Part shown: positions 36,390 to 51,300 of the stretch, piece after piece
Numbering within the stretch: the first letter of the stretch is position 1
How the letters are laid out: each line of letters begins with the position of its first letter
Source: Axinella damicornis
Taxonomy: Eukaryota > Porifera > Demospongiae > Axinellida > Axinellidae
Direction: 5' to 3'
Assembly (NCBI GenBank): GCA_963931865.1
Contig: OZ007509.1
Span: 7,739,131-7,803,130, forward strand
Length of the DNA stretch: 64,000 nt
The notes under the pieces: generated by a model
Databases searched by the model: none
What the model was told of the DNA's origin: nothing
Seen by the model: the letters and a program-made list of their open reading frames with translations, nothing else
Position numbers and translations under genes: made by a program

Positions 36390-39300
36390 TCAGTCTTTCT
36401 TAGTTACATGTACAAGTGGATTGACTCTCAGCAACAGAAGCAGTGGTACGATGAGGAGCAATCCTCCCATCATGTAGCACACGCAAGCACTGTACTGCCA
36501 GTACACTGTGAAGGAGGCAGAGTATTCATGTTGATCAGTAAACATTAGTCTTGAACGCAAGTTTTCTATCCCAGCTTTTTGTCTAATAGCTTTTGAGGAA
36601 ATCGGAATGAAAGTCAGGGAAGAATTTCGGGATTGAGATGATGCAACTATGATGTCACTGGAAGCTTTGGTAGCTCGGTGTGTCTTCTTGGATGGTAAGT
36701 CCTCTTGGTCTTACCTCTTCCTGGTTCCCTTGCTCGTGCACTGACAATAGCACAACTGATGGGTGTTCTGCCATCATCTCATTCGGTCGGTTTTTCCTTC
36801 TGATTGTTCTCAAACAAGACTGGGATGGAAATTGTAGGTACGAGGATAACTAAAGAGCCTAGCCTTCTATGTAAGGAATGCACTGGCCTAATGACAGATT
36901 CTGTGTACCCCAATAATGGCAGTGACTTCAGAAAATAAGATACAAGGGATACCTCAAGAGCTTATATGTCAAGAGCGCATGATGACATCATTGCCGCATT
37001 AATGATGATGTCATCATGCACTCTTGCTTATGTTTATTAACGTGGATTCGAGTCTTCAGAAACGTAATGCAGTATTGCCACCACAAGGTATATAGCCAGC
37101 CTTCCAGTGCGCTCACCTACACAGGCCACAAATGGTCCGGTGGCTCTAGAGAGGGCTCCAAGAGAACGGAATATGCCCATAACTTTCCCTTTCTCGTCCC
37201 CTTCACCTAAGGAAAGGAAGGTATTGGTGATAAGACCACCAAGCGTCACTGCTAGACTGGACAAGCCACGTACAATAAGCAAATTTGTGATTGACTTGTA
37301 AGGCTTTATTACCCCAGTTTGAAGTTCATGATGAGTTCATGTTGAGCGTAGCAAACAAAGTTGTAAGCCTGTCATAGTGTTTTCATTCCAACCCTTGAAG
37401 ACGTAACCACCCAGTCCTTCGTCTCCCACTGCCACTGCCGATGCAAGTTATCATTGGTAGGTACTCTGGAAATATCCAGTGATACATTCATGACCAACAT
37501 TTTTGCTGTTCTTCTGGATAACTACAGCAAATTATTTCTTTGATCTTGTCACTTCCTCACATTTGCGGGGACATTTAGTCAACTAATCGAGTAGTAAACT
37601 CCCCACTTTTGACTGAAAAGATTTACTACAAATGGGGGTCCTATTAGCAGGAAACTACAGTACGTGTAAGTTGAAGAGCATGAGGCACCATAGATAACAG
37701 AACTACGTAGTTCTATTATCTATGGAGGCATTATTATAGGACCATAGGCATGTAGTATTCATACGCTTGTGGAAATAGTATACCCAACCTACCATATTTT
37801 GATGCAATGGTTGTCAAACTTGGTACCACTGTTCCTGAGCCTGTGTGAGTAACAAAAAAAGAACGTTATGATACCCTGATACAATGTATTTGTTTGCATG
37901 TTGCCCCTCTGGGCTTTAGCTAACTTGGGTGCATTCACATGGCTACATCTAAGCTGCTTGTATGCCTGTCCTCAGGGGATTTCCCTAGTCGACTAATTGG
38001 CTAATAGCTTATATGACTAATCGACTAATTGAGTACCAGCCATGTCCTAGTTCGCCATCAAAGGCTTGGAGCCATTGTTCATTCATTATTTGTCATTGTT
38101 TGTGTCGTTATCCTACCCTAACCGGTTTAGCCAGCTTGACTCATCATTCCTGTGCTGCTAACAGAATAGGTCCGGCAGACCCGGCTACCACCAGACCCGG
38201 CTACCGCCAGACCCGGCTACCACCAGACCCGGCTACCACCAGACCCGGCTACCACCAGACCCGGCTACCGCCAGACCAACGTTTGCTGTATGGTGCCTGA
38301 GCTAGAACTAGCAGAGCTCCCAGCCATCTGAGACAACCATGAGCATGAGATAATGAATTGCGCATGTGCTTTGACTAATCAGCACGGAAGAATTTTAGTC
38401 GACAGCCTTAGTTCAGTCGATTAGTCGACTAATTCACCTAATCTTTCAGGCCCTATAAGTTCAAAATTTACTTGAATGAGCACCCACCAGTCTTGCGAGA
38501 TGGCATCGGGCACTCAGGAATACGTGCACATGTTGATCGGTGTAAAACACAATGTAGTTGCAGTTTTTACCTATCATTTTGCTAATGATTGACTAAATGG
38601 TCAGCCTGAGGGCACCATAACCAGCGTTTCCATCAATGCCAGGTGTATGGATTGTTTGCTATCTACAACAAAATCTGGCTGAGAGCAGCTACTGTACTTC
38701 GGAGATTGCTCTGGCAACTTTCAGCCTACATCGTAGCAAACCACGGCTGTTATGGACAATTGAGGATGCTAACAGATGACGCACGAGTACAAACCATAAA
38801 CATGTATAGATGAATGTGGAAACACATACGTATATGAGTGCCTACCCCCCTCTTTGGTCAACTTGTTAGGTGGGCACTCTTTCGTGACAAACACTAACAG
38901 TGTAATTAGCCAGTCCCAATGGCTTGACTTGGTGTTGGGGTAATTGGGCGAGCGTGAGCGAGCCCCATACAGACGAGTTTGCTGTGAATTAATTTTCTAT
39001 TTGTATCCTACATCATGCCGTAAATCACTCCTGCTCGTATTTTGCGTGTTCTTGTATAACGCATTCAGTCAAACCACAAGCGACTCACCACTGCAACAAC
39101 ATGTCGACTTGGAGCCGGAGACTGTCTGACTGAGACACAAACAGTTAACTATGAAAAGCCTACCTCAACAAGGCCTTACAAGGATGGAGAGTATAGCGCA
39201 TGTGGTGGGAGGCTACAGCATGTCACGAAGACGGGGAGAGTGCTTCAAGCCATTGCATGTCCTGCATGCAGAGCACATTATGGTGTGCATATAGAAATCA

Positions 39301-42300
39301 TCACGGTGTGATGTGCCTGTTAGACTGCTTCAGCTATTGCCAGAGGATGGGAACTTAAACTCAGTAACACTGAACTCAAACAGTTATGACACAGAATTGG
39401 CATCAGCAGACAACGATGGAGACGTGTATGATGCTCATCTCTCAGCTTCTTTGTCCCAACCACCGCACAGCGGATGACTGAGCAAGGACTGCCAGGCAGT
39501 CCATGCAAGACCGACAGTAATTGAACTCAATGAAGCTCCACACATGCACATCCTATGACTAGACAAGTAGATTTCGCTCATGCTCACCCCACAATGCTCA
39601 GCATTCCACCAGTGGTAACGTATTATTGTAATTGTCCATATATGGTGGAAGCTAAAGCACGATCAATGGACCACATCCTCCTTAGCTTACAGATTCTGTA
39701 CCACTATAATATTATACCACTCACCAAAGGAGTACAGCAACAGTCCAGTGTAGAGCATGGAGGGTGAGGCCGCAAATCCCACTAGTAAAAATCCAGGTAT
39801 GATCGCCAGAATACCCTGTGAATCAAAGTAGTATATGTAAACATTGAAACTACTCAGTGTAGACATTAATTGTGTCCTTGCTTAGGATACTGCCACCTTT
39901 GTTGCAGATGGACAGGGTGGTGCCTTTAGGGTTTTAGATAATCCTCATGTTGCAGCTCATGAAAGCCCAAGAAATTAAGACTTCACATATCCAAAGGTGC
40001 CCATCTGCAACACACACGGCGATATCCACTCAGCTTTCACATGACCACTAATTGCCAGCTTCCAACCGCCTCCATTCTGGCTGCAGACAAGGGATGTTTA
40101 GTTTGGTTCTCAGGCAATATGGACTGGAAATGAGTCAAGGCTAATTAACTCATTGCACTTGACACAATTCCTGTGAGCATTCCATACACATCTAAAAGTG
40201 TGCCTCTGGTTGATTCATGAAAGTATTCACACGCACAAGTCATGCTGTTTTCTCGAATTAGCATCACAATCCTTTCCAAAGGTAAGGTGAAATGAGTATG
40301 GCTAAACATGGTGTCATATCCAGGTTTTCCATCCCAGAATTTGACTCAAAACTTTGAAGAATCTCCGAAGGAAAGCCCGGGAGGTTAGCATACGATACGG
40401 TACCATCGTACGCAACTGGAAGCTTTTGTAGCTCTGTGTCCTCCTGGATGCTAGATTGCCTTAGTCTTGCATCCTTGTTCCTTAACGCACGCACTGACAA
40501 ACGACGAGCATTCCGTGCCATCGACATGACATCACGACGGCACTGTACCACATGCAAGATGCACCCGGGCTTTCCTTCTGACATTTCTCCAAAGCTGTGA
40601 GACAAAATCTGGGACAGAAACCCTGGGTACAAGGCTCGGCGAAATGCGTGTGGCCGGGGACACACTCAACTTGTTATGTCTCCATATGCTGTACACCACT
40701 GTTTGAGTACTTGCAGATCATGCGAGTAATTGCGAACGTGTGTGAATGCGTGCAACTACAGAGTTAGCATGTCCGATGGAGTGTAACGGTAGACTCACAC
40801 GCAGGATTTCCACTCATGCTCACTGGATACTTGACATTGCTACCAATTATACCTAATTAAGGGTGTGGCAGCCTACAGCACCTGTTGTCAAGGAGAGTGC
40901 ATACCTTGAGGTCACCATTATCTGAGGGCAGTCGTTTTAGCGAATTTGAAAAAATTGCTACGCAGTGTGGTTGCCAGTTCAACAGATCAGTAATATAACA
41001 GTTGCTATCAGCTCAGGTGCATAGTTGAAAACGCTAAAATTAATTCTTTTGCTAGGTGTCCGGAGCACTCTCATTGCCAGAGTCATATGTACAAGTGAAC
41101 ACACGGCTTGGTACACACCATCCATTGCCAGTCTCTTACACACAACTTAGTACTACTCATGTGACTCTCAACGAATCATATGCCTCAGAATTGATCACAT
41201 GACGGAGCATTAAAGCACACTTTAGTGTGCATTATCTAGATAATGCACACTTTTCAAAGATCAAAGGCTGTCTCGGGTCAGTAAGTAGTTTAGATACCAG
41301 TTTGCAGTGCATTACGGGCTTTAGTGCACTTGGGCAATCTAGTTAACAGTCTCGGAAGGATAATGCACTTGCTTTCGGCTCGTGAATTATCTCACCCCCG
41401 ACCGTTAACTAGATTGCCCTCATGCACTAAAACCCGTAATGCATGGCAAACTGGTATTTAAGTAATATTTAGATACCAATTTGCCGTGCATTATGGGTTT
41501 TAGTGCATGAGGGCAATCTAGTTAACGGTCATGTGAATAGTACATAAGCAAGCATTCATTCTGACACCTGAATAAAGGAAAACTGCCACTCAAAAAGGTC
41601 ACTGCTATGCACTGTTCTATATTAAACTGCATAATTATTTTATCACAGTTTCGCCACAGTTTTGTAATCACGACCGCTAAGATTACACCTCTACGGTTGC
41701 CATGGTAAAGGTGTATGGGTAGAGTTGTGCATGTAGGAATACAGATCTAGGATCACCATGGTAAAGGTGTACTGCCATGGGATTACACCTCTAAGGTCAC
41801 CATATGGTAAAGGTGTACTGGGATTACACCTCTGTGGTCACCATGGTAATCCTAATCTAAAGGCATGTGCAAGAATGCAGTGACCACACCTAATGAGATT
41901 CATACTGTGCCCAATGGTACTGCTGGTGCATCTGAAGTGTGCCACAGGTGCTTCATAGCCAATTCTCCCACCCACACAGTCAAAAATGCAAGAAATGGTG
42001 ACAAGTAGGAGAGTTACATTTCCAGCTGTCACAACTCCAGTACTTAAGGCATGTACAATGGTCCCCTCATTTAGAGGCTTGTGGGCTAGGAGGACTCTGT
42101 TGGTGTAAACACTGGGTAGGGAAGTACAGAAACCAAACGGTTTGACAACACTCTAGCTGAAACGTTTGGTTTCTGTAATTCCCTGGCTAGTGTTTACACC
42201 AACTGAGCCTGTTATTAGTCCTCCCTACTAGCTGCATACACACGATGAGCTATATGCTACCTTTGTTTGTCTAGCTATTCCGAGCTCCAGGTTGCCCATA

Positions 42301-45300
42301 CACCTAACCTTTCTACACTATGTGTGTCATGCAGATCACAGACTAGTGGTGGGGAACAAGGTAGGGCTGGGCGACACCTACCAACATTTGATCATGAGAT
42401 CCATGCTATATATTTTTTATCTATGGCAAGGTTCATGGTGTACGACTACACCCCTATAATTGCCTGAAAGCATACTCTCAATCTCTTTGACACCAATCCC
42501 TTGAGAATGGGTGGAATTTCACAACAACGCTCATGACCTATAATCGCGCCCAGTACAATTACCTGAAGGCATTCTCTTGACCCCCTTGACAGCAATCCCA
42601 AGTTCCTTGCAGGTTCGGGTGGCAGTGCTCGCACAGGCCGAAAGTATCAATGGTGCAACATACGTAGCCATGGCTAGTTAGCATGCGCAGCTGCCACTAT
42701 CCAAAGTGTTCACAGCAACCTTTTGAGGGTAAAACGTTTTGTGTGTTTTGCAGGTTACGGGATCCCTGCACGCGGATATATGCACCATATACTCAGTTTT
42801 TCTTGTCACCAATAATAAAAACCATGTGATCTGACTTGGACTTAGAAGACCGTATTGAAACAGTGTAGAAAGGGCCGGATGAAGCCTTGGTGCAAATAGT
42901 GATGACCGTTCTGGTGACCGGGGAGTTACGATGGCGGTTATTCACACTAAACATCAACTATTCACCAAAAATCTCCAGTGTGAAGACTGCCAGCAACTCG
43001 ATCCTACTGTTTGGAGACACACCATTGGAAGCACTAGGGCGTGATGGAAGCGTAATATGGCTAACTTAGGCTGAACAGTCCTCGAAAGAATGACCCTTGA
43101 GTCTGCATCTTGACTGCTCTCTGTGCTTTGTGTTTCATTTCACTTGCTTAATTTCTTTGTGAGAAAAATGGGCTTGAACAAATTGTCTGGCCACGCTCAC
43201 CGCGCGACAAGCCCGTAACCTTAAGATTGTGAAAAATGCAAAAAATTTGTATCACATGAAACTATCTCACTGTAGGGAAGCAGATGTATTGGCAACATGA
43301 AACAAGTTTGAAATTACAACACAACTGACATTACAAAACGGTACATTAATTTTGTCATTCTGATACCTCAAGAACAACACACATAACCTTTGAACTTTGC
43401 TATCACAATACACACGGGAGTATTGTCCAGCACTACGTATATGCCAGGTCTGGAACTTGTGATGTAATTACTCAACAATACGGTATTGTTTTCTCAGGGC
43501 CATATCAAGATTTTAAACGCCTGCATGTGTGTGACTAACAGAAGTGGGATGCAAGGGGGGTGGGACCAGACCAGTGACGTGTGACCTTCATACTTACTGT
43601 GTACTGTGTGTGACTAACGGAAGTGGGTGTTTGGTAGGCAGGACTGGGCTAGTGATGAGTGCATTATTGTATTAGAGACTGGACCCACTGCAAGCCTGAG
43701 ATACGTACTATTGGACAAGGCTCAGAGCAAGGAGCTACGCCAGCCTGACCCAGTGGGCCTCTGAAGCATATCTATGGTCAAAGAGAGAATACCAGGTATT
43801 CTGATGTCTCAGAAAGCTACATATGATCAGTTCTCGATATCAGGTATAGTAATTATTCACATGCCAAAACAGGCACATTTAGGAACCATTTACTACCATA
43901 TTTTGCAATGTCAATTAAGCCAAAATTGGCAGAAACTGCACTCCCTGTTCTGTTAGATGACTGATGTGCCATTTCAGCTAAAAATGGAACAAACCCGGAA
44001 ACAGCACTCCTGGTGAGCGACAGCACACCAAGGATAAACAGTGAAGCCATGAAGCCGCATGCATAGCCTTGTTACCTGGCATTCTACACCCCCAGTTTTT
44101 GATCGTTTACAGTATACAAATACTGAAAGCGATCAAAAACTGGTGGTATAGAAGGCCTGGGAACAAGGCTATGCATGCAGACTAATATGCTGGGTATCTT
44201 GGGCTAGGATTGAGATATGAAGCTGGGATTTGCACCACTGCGATCAGCTTGAATGCAGCATTCCAATGATGCCCATTTTGCTGTTGGTCGAATTTTGCCC
44301 CCAAATTATGAAAATCCCATGGATTATAGCCTTGGGTTGAGTGCGATTTTTGACAAAAATGTGACCCAACGTTAAAAGTCATTTTAGCACGTCACTTGTA
44401 GGTTCTTTTCATGCTGATCACAATGGTACCAAGCTTCATATCTCATTCGATTAGCATGGATACAACATGTCTTCAACATAGCAACGAGCCTGTACTCCTT
44501 CATACCACACTCTAGATCTACTATCAAGCAGGCATAATTATGTTGGCATGACTCAAAACCACGTGATGTTCCTCATCCAATGCTGGAATACTAACGTCAT
44601 CCCCGATTTAAGGGCATCCCTACCACTGAGGTTCAGAGGGAGCAAGAGGATACCAGTGAAGCCCTTCATCGTCAGTTAATCCGTGACAGGATGTGCATAA
44701 ACGAACAAGTCTTTCATGATGTTAGCGCCTACAACGAGAACCTCCAGAGTGGGTGAACAACTGAGTGGAGCATGGCAGTGGCTAGGAAGGTGTTCTTGAA
44801 ATCAAAACCAGACAGATATGGAAGTTTGAACGTCTACTAGCTCAGCAGCGCGAGACTGCAATAGGCCTTGACCCTGAGCAGGTGGTGAAGAGTCTGAGCA
44901 ACAGGTTACTCACAACTGACAAGAAACAGGTTTTAGCACTCGGGCTGAACTTTGCCATAGCCCCCCGAGCACATCCCCACTTCAGAAATCATTGCTACCA
45001 CTGAAACAGCGGCTAGATCGAAGACTAGACACCAACTCACCTGTAAAAATTGAGACTTGGCGTGAGCTCTGCTCTCTGCAAAGCAAGCTCCGCAAAGCAA
45101 AACCTCCGGCCCGAAACCTCAACTGTGAGTTGCACTCGGCAATGAAAATCAAGAGCCTGAGGCAAGACGAGAACATTGTCATCCTCCCGGCAGACAAGGG
45201 CAATGCCACAGTTGTCATGGACAAGTTGCATTACCAAGACAAGATAAACAGCCTGCTCCTAGACCAAGGTACCTACTGAAGACTACAAAGATGCCAATGA

Positions 45301-48300
45301 CAAGAGCACAGACGGTTTTCAGATCTTCTAACACCCTCTGATGGTCCCTTGTTCAAATAACTGCACACCAGAAGATGCGAGGTGTGGTTAATGAAGTTCC
45401 TTGCAAGGATTGTGAACGTGTCTACATGAGGAAATGGGTAGAATCCTACGTAAGAGGCCGACTAAACACAAGGTGGTGGTAAGGAACGACAACCAGAACG
45501 TACAACAGCATAGCAGTCCATGCCTGGGACCAGCAACACCGGACAGACTGGGAGTCAACGAAGACCTTGACATCAGCTCCCTACTATTGGGAGAGAAGAG
45601 TATGAAAGGCCATCCACATCAACAATGTGGACAGTCAATGAACTTTCACTGTGGTCTGTACTCTATCATAGCATGGAAGCCGTTCATCCCCACCCTCACC
45701 CATCTCCCCTTTCACTCATTTCAGCGGTAGTTCTCTCACTTTTTTTTCGATGTATCGTATGGCCGGAAAATTTGGCGGGGAATTTAATTTGGTGGTTTGG
45801 TGGATTATGAACGCACCGCCAAATTAAATTCCGCCGATATTTTGTCATGACGAGCTAGCTCTCGCGCACGCACTCATAGTACTATAGTACCTCTGTCTCT
45901 GATCTGCCAGAAATAGCGAGCAAGCAGCTGATATCTTCCTGGGTACATGGCCGACAATGGTGCTCCATCGCATCCCTGCTACTGCTTCATTACCAATCGC
46001 ACGGCAGTTCCTCTCCCACACTCGCATCCCAGAGGTTTATGTAGACGTGGTACCTCGAACACAGCTCTCCACCGCAAACTCGCAGCTATACCGACACAAG
46101 ACTTCAAGTAAACCACTGAGCGCTCCGCGGCCAACGCGGCCGTGCAGTTAGTATGACGTCATTCTCGCTCTGCAAATTTCCAAATCCGCCAAATTTCAAT
46201 CCACCAAATGCAATTCACAGCTTTTTAGAGTCAATCCGCCAAATTTAATTCCCGCCAAATTTTCCGGCCATAAGGTATTTCCAATTTTCCTTTCCTCCCG
46301 TTTTATCCATATACCCGATGATGTCATTACCTGTATTAATGATGAAGATCCTCGGCTTGAAACATTTGGGGAAGTTATTGTTCCCTTGTTGATGTTACGA
46401 ATTAGCATTCACAACATGTCTTTCGTTAAACAATGGATTACGGAGTAGGAATTATGCCAGCTAAGTACTATGCTAGGTAGGAGATATGAAGCGGGGATTT
46501 GCACCATTGTGATCAGCACGGATGGAGCATTCCGATGATGTCCATTACGCTGTTGGTTGAATTTTGACCCAAAATCATGGATGACGATAGCCTTTGGTCA
46601 AGTGCGATTTTGACAAAATTGCGACCAACAATATACTATTTATCACATCTGATTCATTGGATTGCTCCATTCATGCTAATCACAATGGTGCAAATCCCAG
46701 ATGGCCATGGGTTATCAATCGAAGTGCTTTGTCTAGCACTCAAGGAAGGAGGCGACCGTGACTGTTTGCTGTGAGCGTGAAGAGAGAGAACAGATTGTTG
46801 GTCATGTACCCCGAGAGCTGTCTAAGAACGTTCAGCATTTCCCAATGTCGAGGCACAGGGGACGAGCGCTAGTGACATGTCACCGTCGAAATCTTTCATG
46901 ACAGTAAATGGCTTTGACAGTTTCCTACTGTTTTGTCGGGATGATTATGATGGCAGGGCTGAAGCAAAACTTCAAGCTTCTTTGTGCATACACGGTGCTC
47001 CAATCCATTTCCTTGCTTCCTTGTTCATGCTGAGTTTAATAAAAACTGTCTTTGATTAGTGGCCACCCTCAAATAGTAGCCTCAGTAAATCGCATGATGA
47101 AATGAATATTAGCCGTGGTGTTTTATCATGGAAATATGGTACTTAGTTTCTGGAGAGTGAAGACTGCTATTAACTCACAACAGCAGTGCAAGCCTAATTA
47201 TGAAGGTGCAATAACTTTATGGACATACAACGTTGGAGTCGTTTCTACACACAAACAAAGTCCCAGTAGGTCCATCAACGTGAATAACATATAGTATGCA
47301 AACACGTTAATTGTGTGCATTTACGCACAACACAGCCCAAAGAGTTAATTGTGCACACTAATTCACTGTGCAACCCAAAGTGAGAATTTATGCCCAACGC
47401 TATAGCAGATCACATCACAAATATGGTACACCATCCGACACCCTCCGTGCACACTCACCATGAGTGCTGTCATCTTTTCTGTGCCAGGAGGCCTCCGTCT
47501 CAAGTATCCACCTGGGAAAGAGAATGAAGACACTATATACACTATACAGAAACACATTGCTGCCCTCGTCCCACAGGTTGGGTTGGAAGAACTTCCAACT
47601 AATTTCCTAGCAATTTACTAGGAGCATGATTGTATTTTTGCCAAGAGATAAAGTTTCACCATTTTTGCCGCCTGCTACACATGGTGAAAATGGAGCTACA
47701 AGTCTACATACACTGTAAGCTAAATGAGACGTCAAGGTCTGTCATGCAGCAGTGTAACAAGAATTCTGCAGCAGCTAAACAATTGTCCTATTCTTAGGTA
47801 TGCGTGAGAAAAACTTGGAGCTTGACAGATGCAGACAGTGTATTTCTCTAGTAATCTAAGGCCTATACTTTCATACGCAGTCATACCAGAAATCCTTGGC
47901 CCCCACACAGCTAGACACTGCGTGGAAACACAGGGGATTACCCCACAGCCATAAGCCAGCCATTTGCTGCATCCACAAAGCATAATGTGAATTACTAGCT
48001 ACATAGTAGTGTATAGTGGTTTATACATAGTTCGTTCACAGTCTTTACATGGAGGATACTCTTCAGGATGCATTGAAAGCGCAATGCAGCCTTCTCCCAT
48101 GGAGAAAAGCAGTAGAACGACTTTGCATTACATCATACAAAATAAAAGTGCATGTGATCTTGTCCTAACCCCCCTGAAAGCTAAGTATTCAACATGGCAG
48201 CTGCTCCAACGTACCTTGAACAAGTACCATCATTATCCCAATGAACAGGAACATTCTTCCTTGCTGCATGCTACGTAGAAGTAGAAACACATACACCAGG

Positions 48301-51300
48301 TTACAGCATACGAATTGTCCACCACCAAGACATAGACATAACAAGACGCCTTTTTTGAAAAATTGTCTCGGCGGTTTGCTTGCAAGACTGATACAAGTGT
48401 TGGACACTAATGACTGATGGTTTAACAAGATTTGCTCGGTAGCTAGCTATAGCTCTGAGATTAGTTCTTGGCGCATGCTGCCGTACTAATGAAAGACTTT
48501 ACAGTGTGTCAACAGGCATTGTTGCACCAATAGACACATATATATGATGGACAAACTTCAATGAAAGGTGCACTGGTCATATCTTTGACTTGGACTGAAA
48601 AAGTATATGCGAGCACATAGACAAAGTGGCTTGAAGAGAAGACTTAGACTAAATGTGACCTGGAAAGCCAAAAGGGCCCTAGTGGTAGCCTCATTCCCAG
48701 GCCCCGCCCGCCCAGCTTTTCGTCGCTTGCAGTACGGAAAAGCGGGGAGAGCCTGGTATGTTTCCTCACGTGAGCATTACGTAATCGACAAACAGCCAAA
48801 ATTTTCAGAACGAAGTTTTGCGTATTGTTCAACCAACTACACGTTCAATGCTTGGTGTGTATAACAGTCGCCCCCCGCTAGCTAGATACGTGTGGTAAGT
48901 TACCTCGTACCTTTGCTCTTCTTGCTGTTCTGAGCCCCAGTTCGCCCACGTTCAATTAAGTCCTTTCTACCACCTTTCTACCCTCGACGTCACGCACGTG
49001 AGGAAACATAGCAGGCCCTCTGCGTTCTTTCATGCAACCGAAACGGCGCGCGGGCCTGGGAACGAGGCTACCCGGGTACGTACCCTAGTGGCTGTTTTAC
49101 AACTTTGCGGTTACACGTGTAGTAAAGTTTGTATTACATCATAACGAGGTTAGTTTGCATTCACCATATAGGCCATAGCAACTGCCTTGGTGCTTTCCCT
49201 TACATCATTGTAAATGACATCAACGTGTAGCACACAGAATGAGCTTTAATTAGAAAAAAAAAGTGTAGTCATAGCACAATCTAGTCTAAAGTTAGAGAAT
49301 TTTGTATCGTGATGGATCTAGAAGGCATTCCTGGAATGTCAGAAGAGTGAGTTTCACTCCATGAATGAAGAGTTTACTGGTCATGATGATGAGCTGAGTG
49401 ATGCTTTTAAAAGCTCTGACACTTCTAACACAGTGGACTTGGATAAAAGTGTTGAAGACCAAGCTGAAGAAGCCATTATTCGCGATTTTTTTGACAAAGA
49501 GCCCTGCTGTACTTTAGGTCCTAACAAAAGTGCTTGTTGGACGCAGGCTGGCTGAGAAAAGTTTCTACAAGCAAGACTTGAAAGCCAGGAATTGGATAAG
49601 AAAGAGGGAGATGTAGCAGTACTTGCCTCACTACGTGTTATGCGTTCTCTTCCTAGCACATCTCAAGAGGGTTCGCGGTCTTCTATCAACTATCAATTTG
49701 GAGGTGAGCCAATTTGTAAGATGGCATTTTTGTTCCTAAATGCGCTTGGTGCTCGTCGATTAAAAAATTTGATCACCCACTACGATTCTGAAGGTTTGAG
49801 TGTCCGAGTACACGGAAACACAAGGAAACGCCCCCATAACCGAACCAAGGACGACGATATTGAAAAGGTCAAGGGATATATCGAGAAGTTTGCTGATAAT
49901 CATGCACTCCCCTTACCTGGAAGACTACTAACCCACAAAGATTATAGAGTGATGCTTCTACCATCAGACATGTCGAAAAGTGCCGTCCATAGATTTTATG
50001 AAAAGGCATGTGAAGCTGAGAAATCAAGTTGCATATCACGCCGCACGTTCGTTAACATCTGGAACGATTTGTGCCCGTACATTGCCTCTATGAAACCAGC
50101 TACTGACCTCTGTCACGTATGTCAACAAAATGCCAACCTTTTAATGAGATCAGCTAATATGCCAGAGGCAGTCAAGTCTCAGAGATTAAAGGATGCACAA
50201 GCACACCTAGACCTCGCTCGAATTCAACGACATCATTACAATGAGCAGTGCGCCAAAGCTAAAGACAACCTCCCAGAGGGTGAAGGCCGACCATCTGTGA
50301 TGCATTATTCCTTTGATTATGCACAGCAAGTGCACTTCCCCTTCAATTCACAACAGCCTGGCCCTATTTTTTTCAAGACACCACGAAAGTGTGGAATATT
50401 CGGCATGTCATGCGAACCAACATCTACACAGGTAAATTACCTAATAGATGAAGCTGACGATGTGGGAAAAGGGGCCAATGCTACCATAAGTCTAGTTCAC
50501 AACTTTTTGCAGAACCATGGTCTGAAAGAGTCACATCTGTTACTCCATGCTGATAATTGTGTTGGCCAAAACAAGAACAATATGGTCATACAATACCTGG
50601 TATGGAGAGTTATTACCCGTCTCAGCGACACTATTGAACTCTCATTCATGTTGGTTGGGCACACCAAATTCGCACCAGACCGCTTCTTCGGACTATTCAA
50701 ACGCTTATATCGTAAGTCCTTGGTTGATACTATGGATGACATTGTACGAGTTGTCGAAGAGTCGTCTATTGCAGGGAAGAACAAAGCCCAACTGACTGTA
50801 TCCTCAAATGGAACGCGACACGTACATTGGATTGATTGGTCAAAAGTTTTCAGCGAATTCTTCAAGCCAATTCCAGGCATTACTTCCTTTCACCATTTCA
50901 AGGTCTCCAAAGAGAAGCCAGGGATTGTGACTTGTAAAGAGTATGCCAATTCTGAAGAACAAACATTCAACATCTTCAAGAAAGGTGTCACTGCTTCGTC
51001 ACTCAAGGGGAGGAAACCTACACCTATTCTTCCGAAAGGCCTCGACGCTAAGCGTCAATGGTATTTATATGATGAAATTAGACCATTTTGCTCCACAAAC
51101 CTTGCCAAAGACGTTACATGCCCCAAACCATCTGTTCCTAGACCTGATGCGGCTCCAGAACCCAAGCGTCCTCGGGAAAAGACATAGTGACGCCCACGCA
51201 CTAAAAAACTAATTAGCGTTGCTATGGTGTTTTCTTCTGTATAATGTGTCATGTGATCATGAAAATTTTTGAAGTGAATTTTTAGTTGCTATACTTTGTT

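Noticed and set aside
40264..40665. 133-codon minus-strand ORF
   Set aside because: It overlaps a dispersed repeat whose other copy (36.55-36.83 kb) does not keep the frame.
43853..44050. Minus-strand ORF beginning [20 protein letters not shown], possibly an MFSD10 exon
   Set aside because: Exons 9 and 10 join in phase and align to MFSD10 without a gap, so no extra exon is needed.
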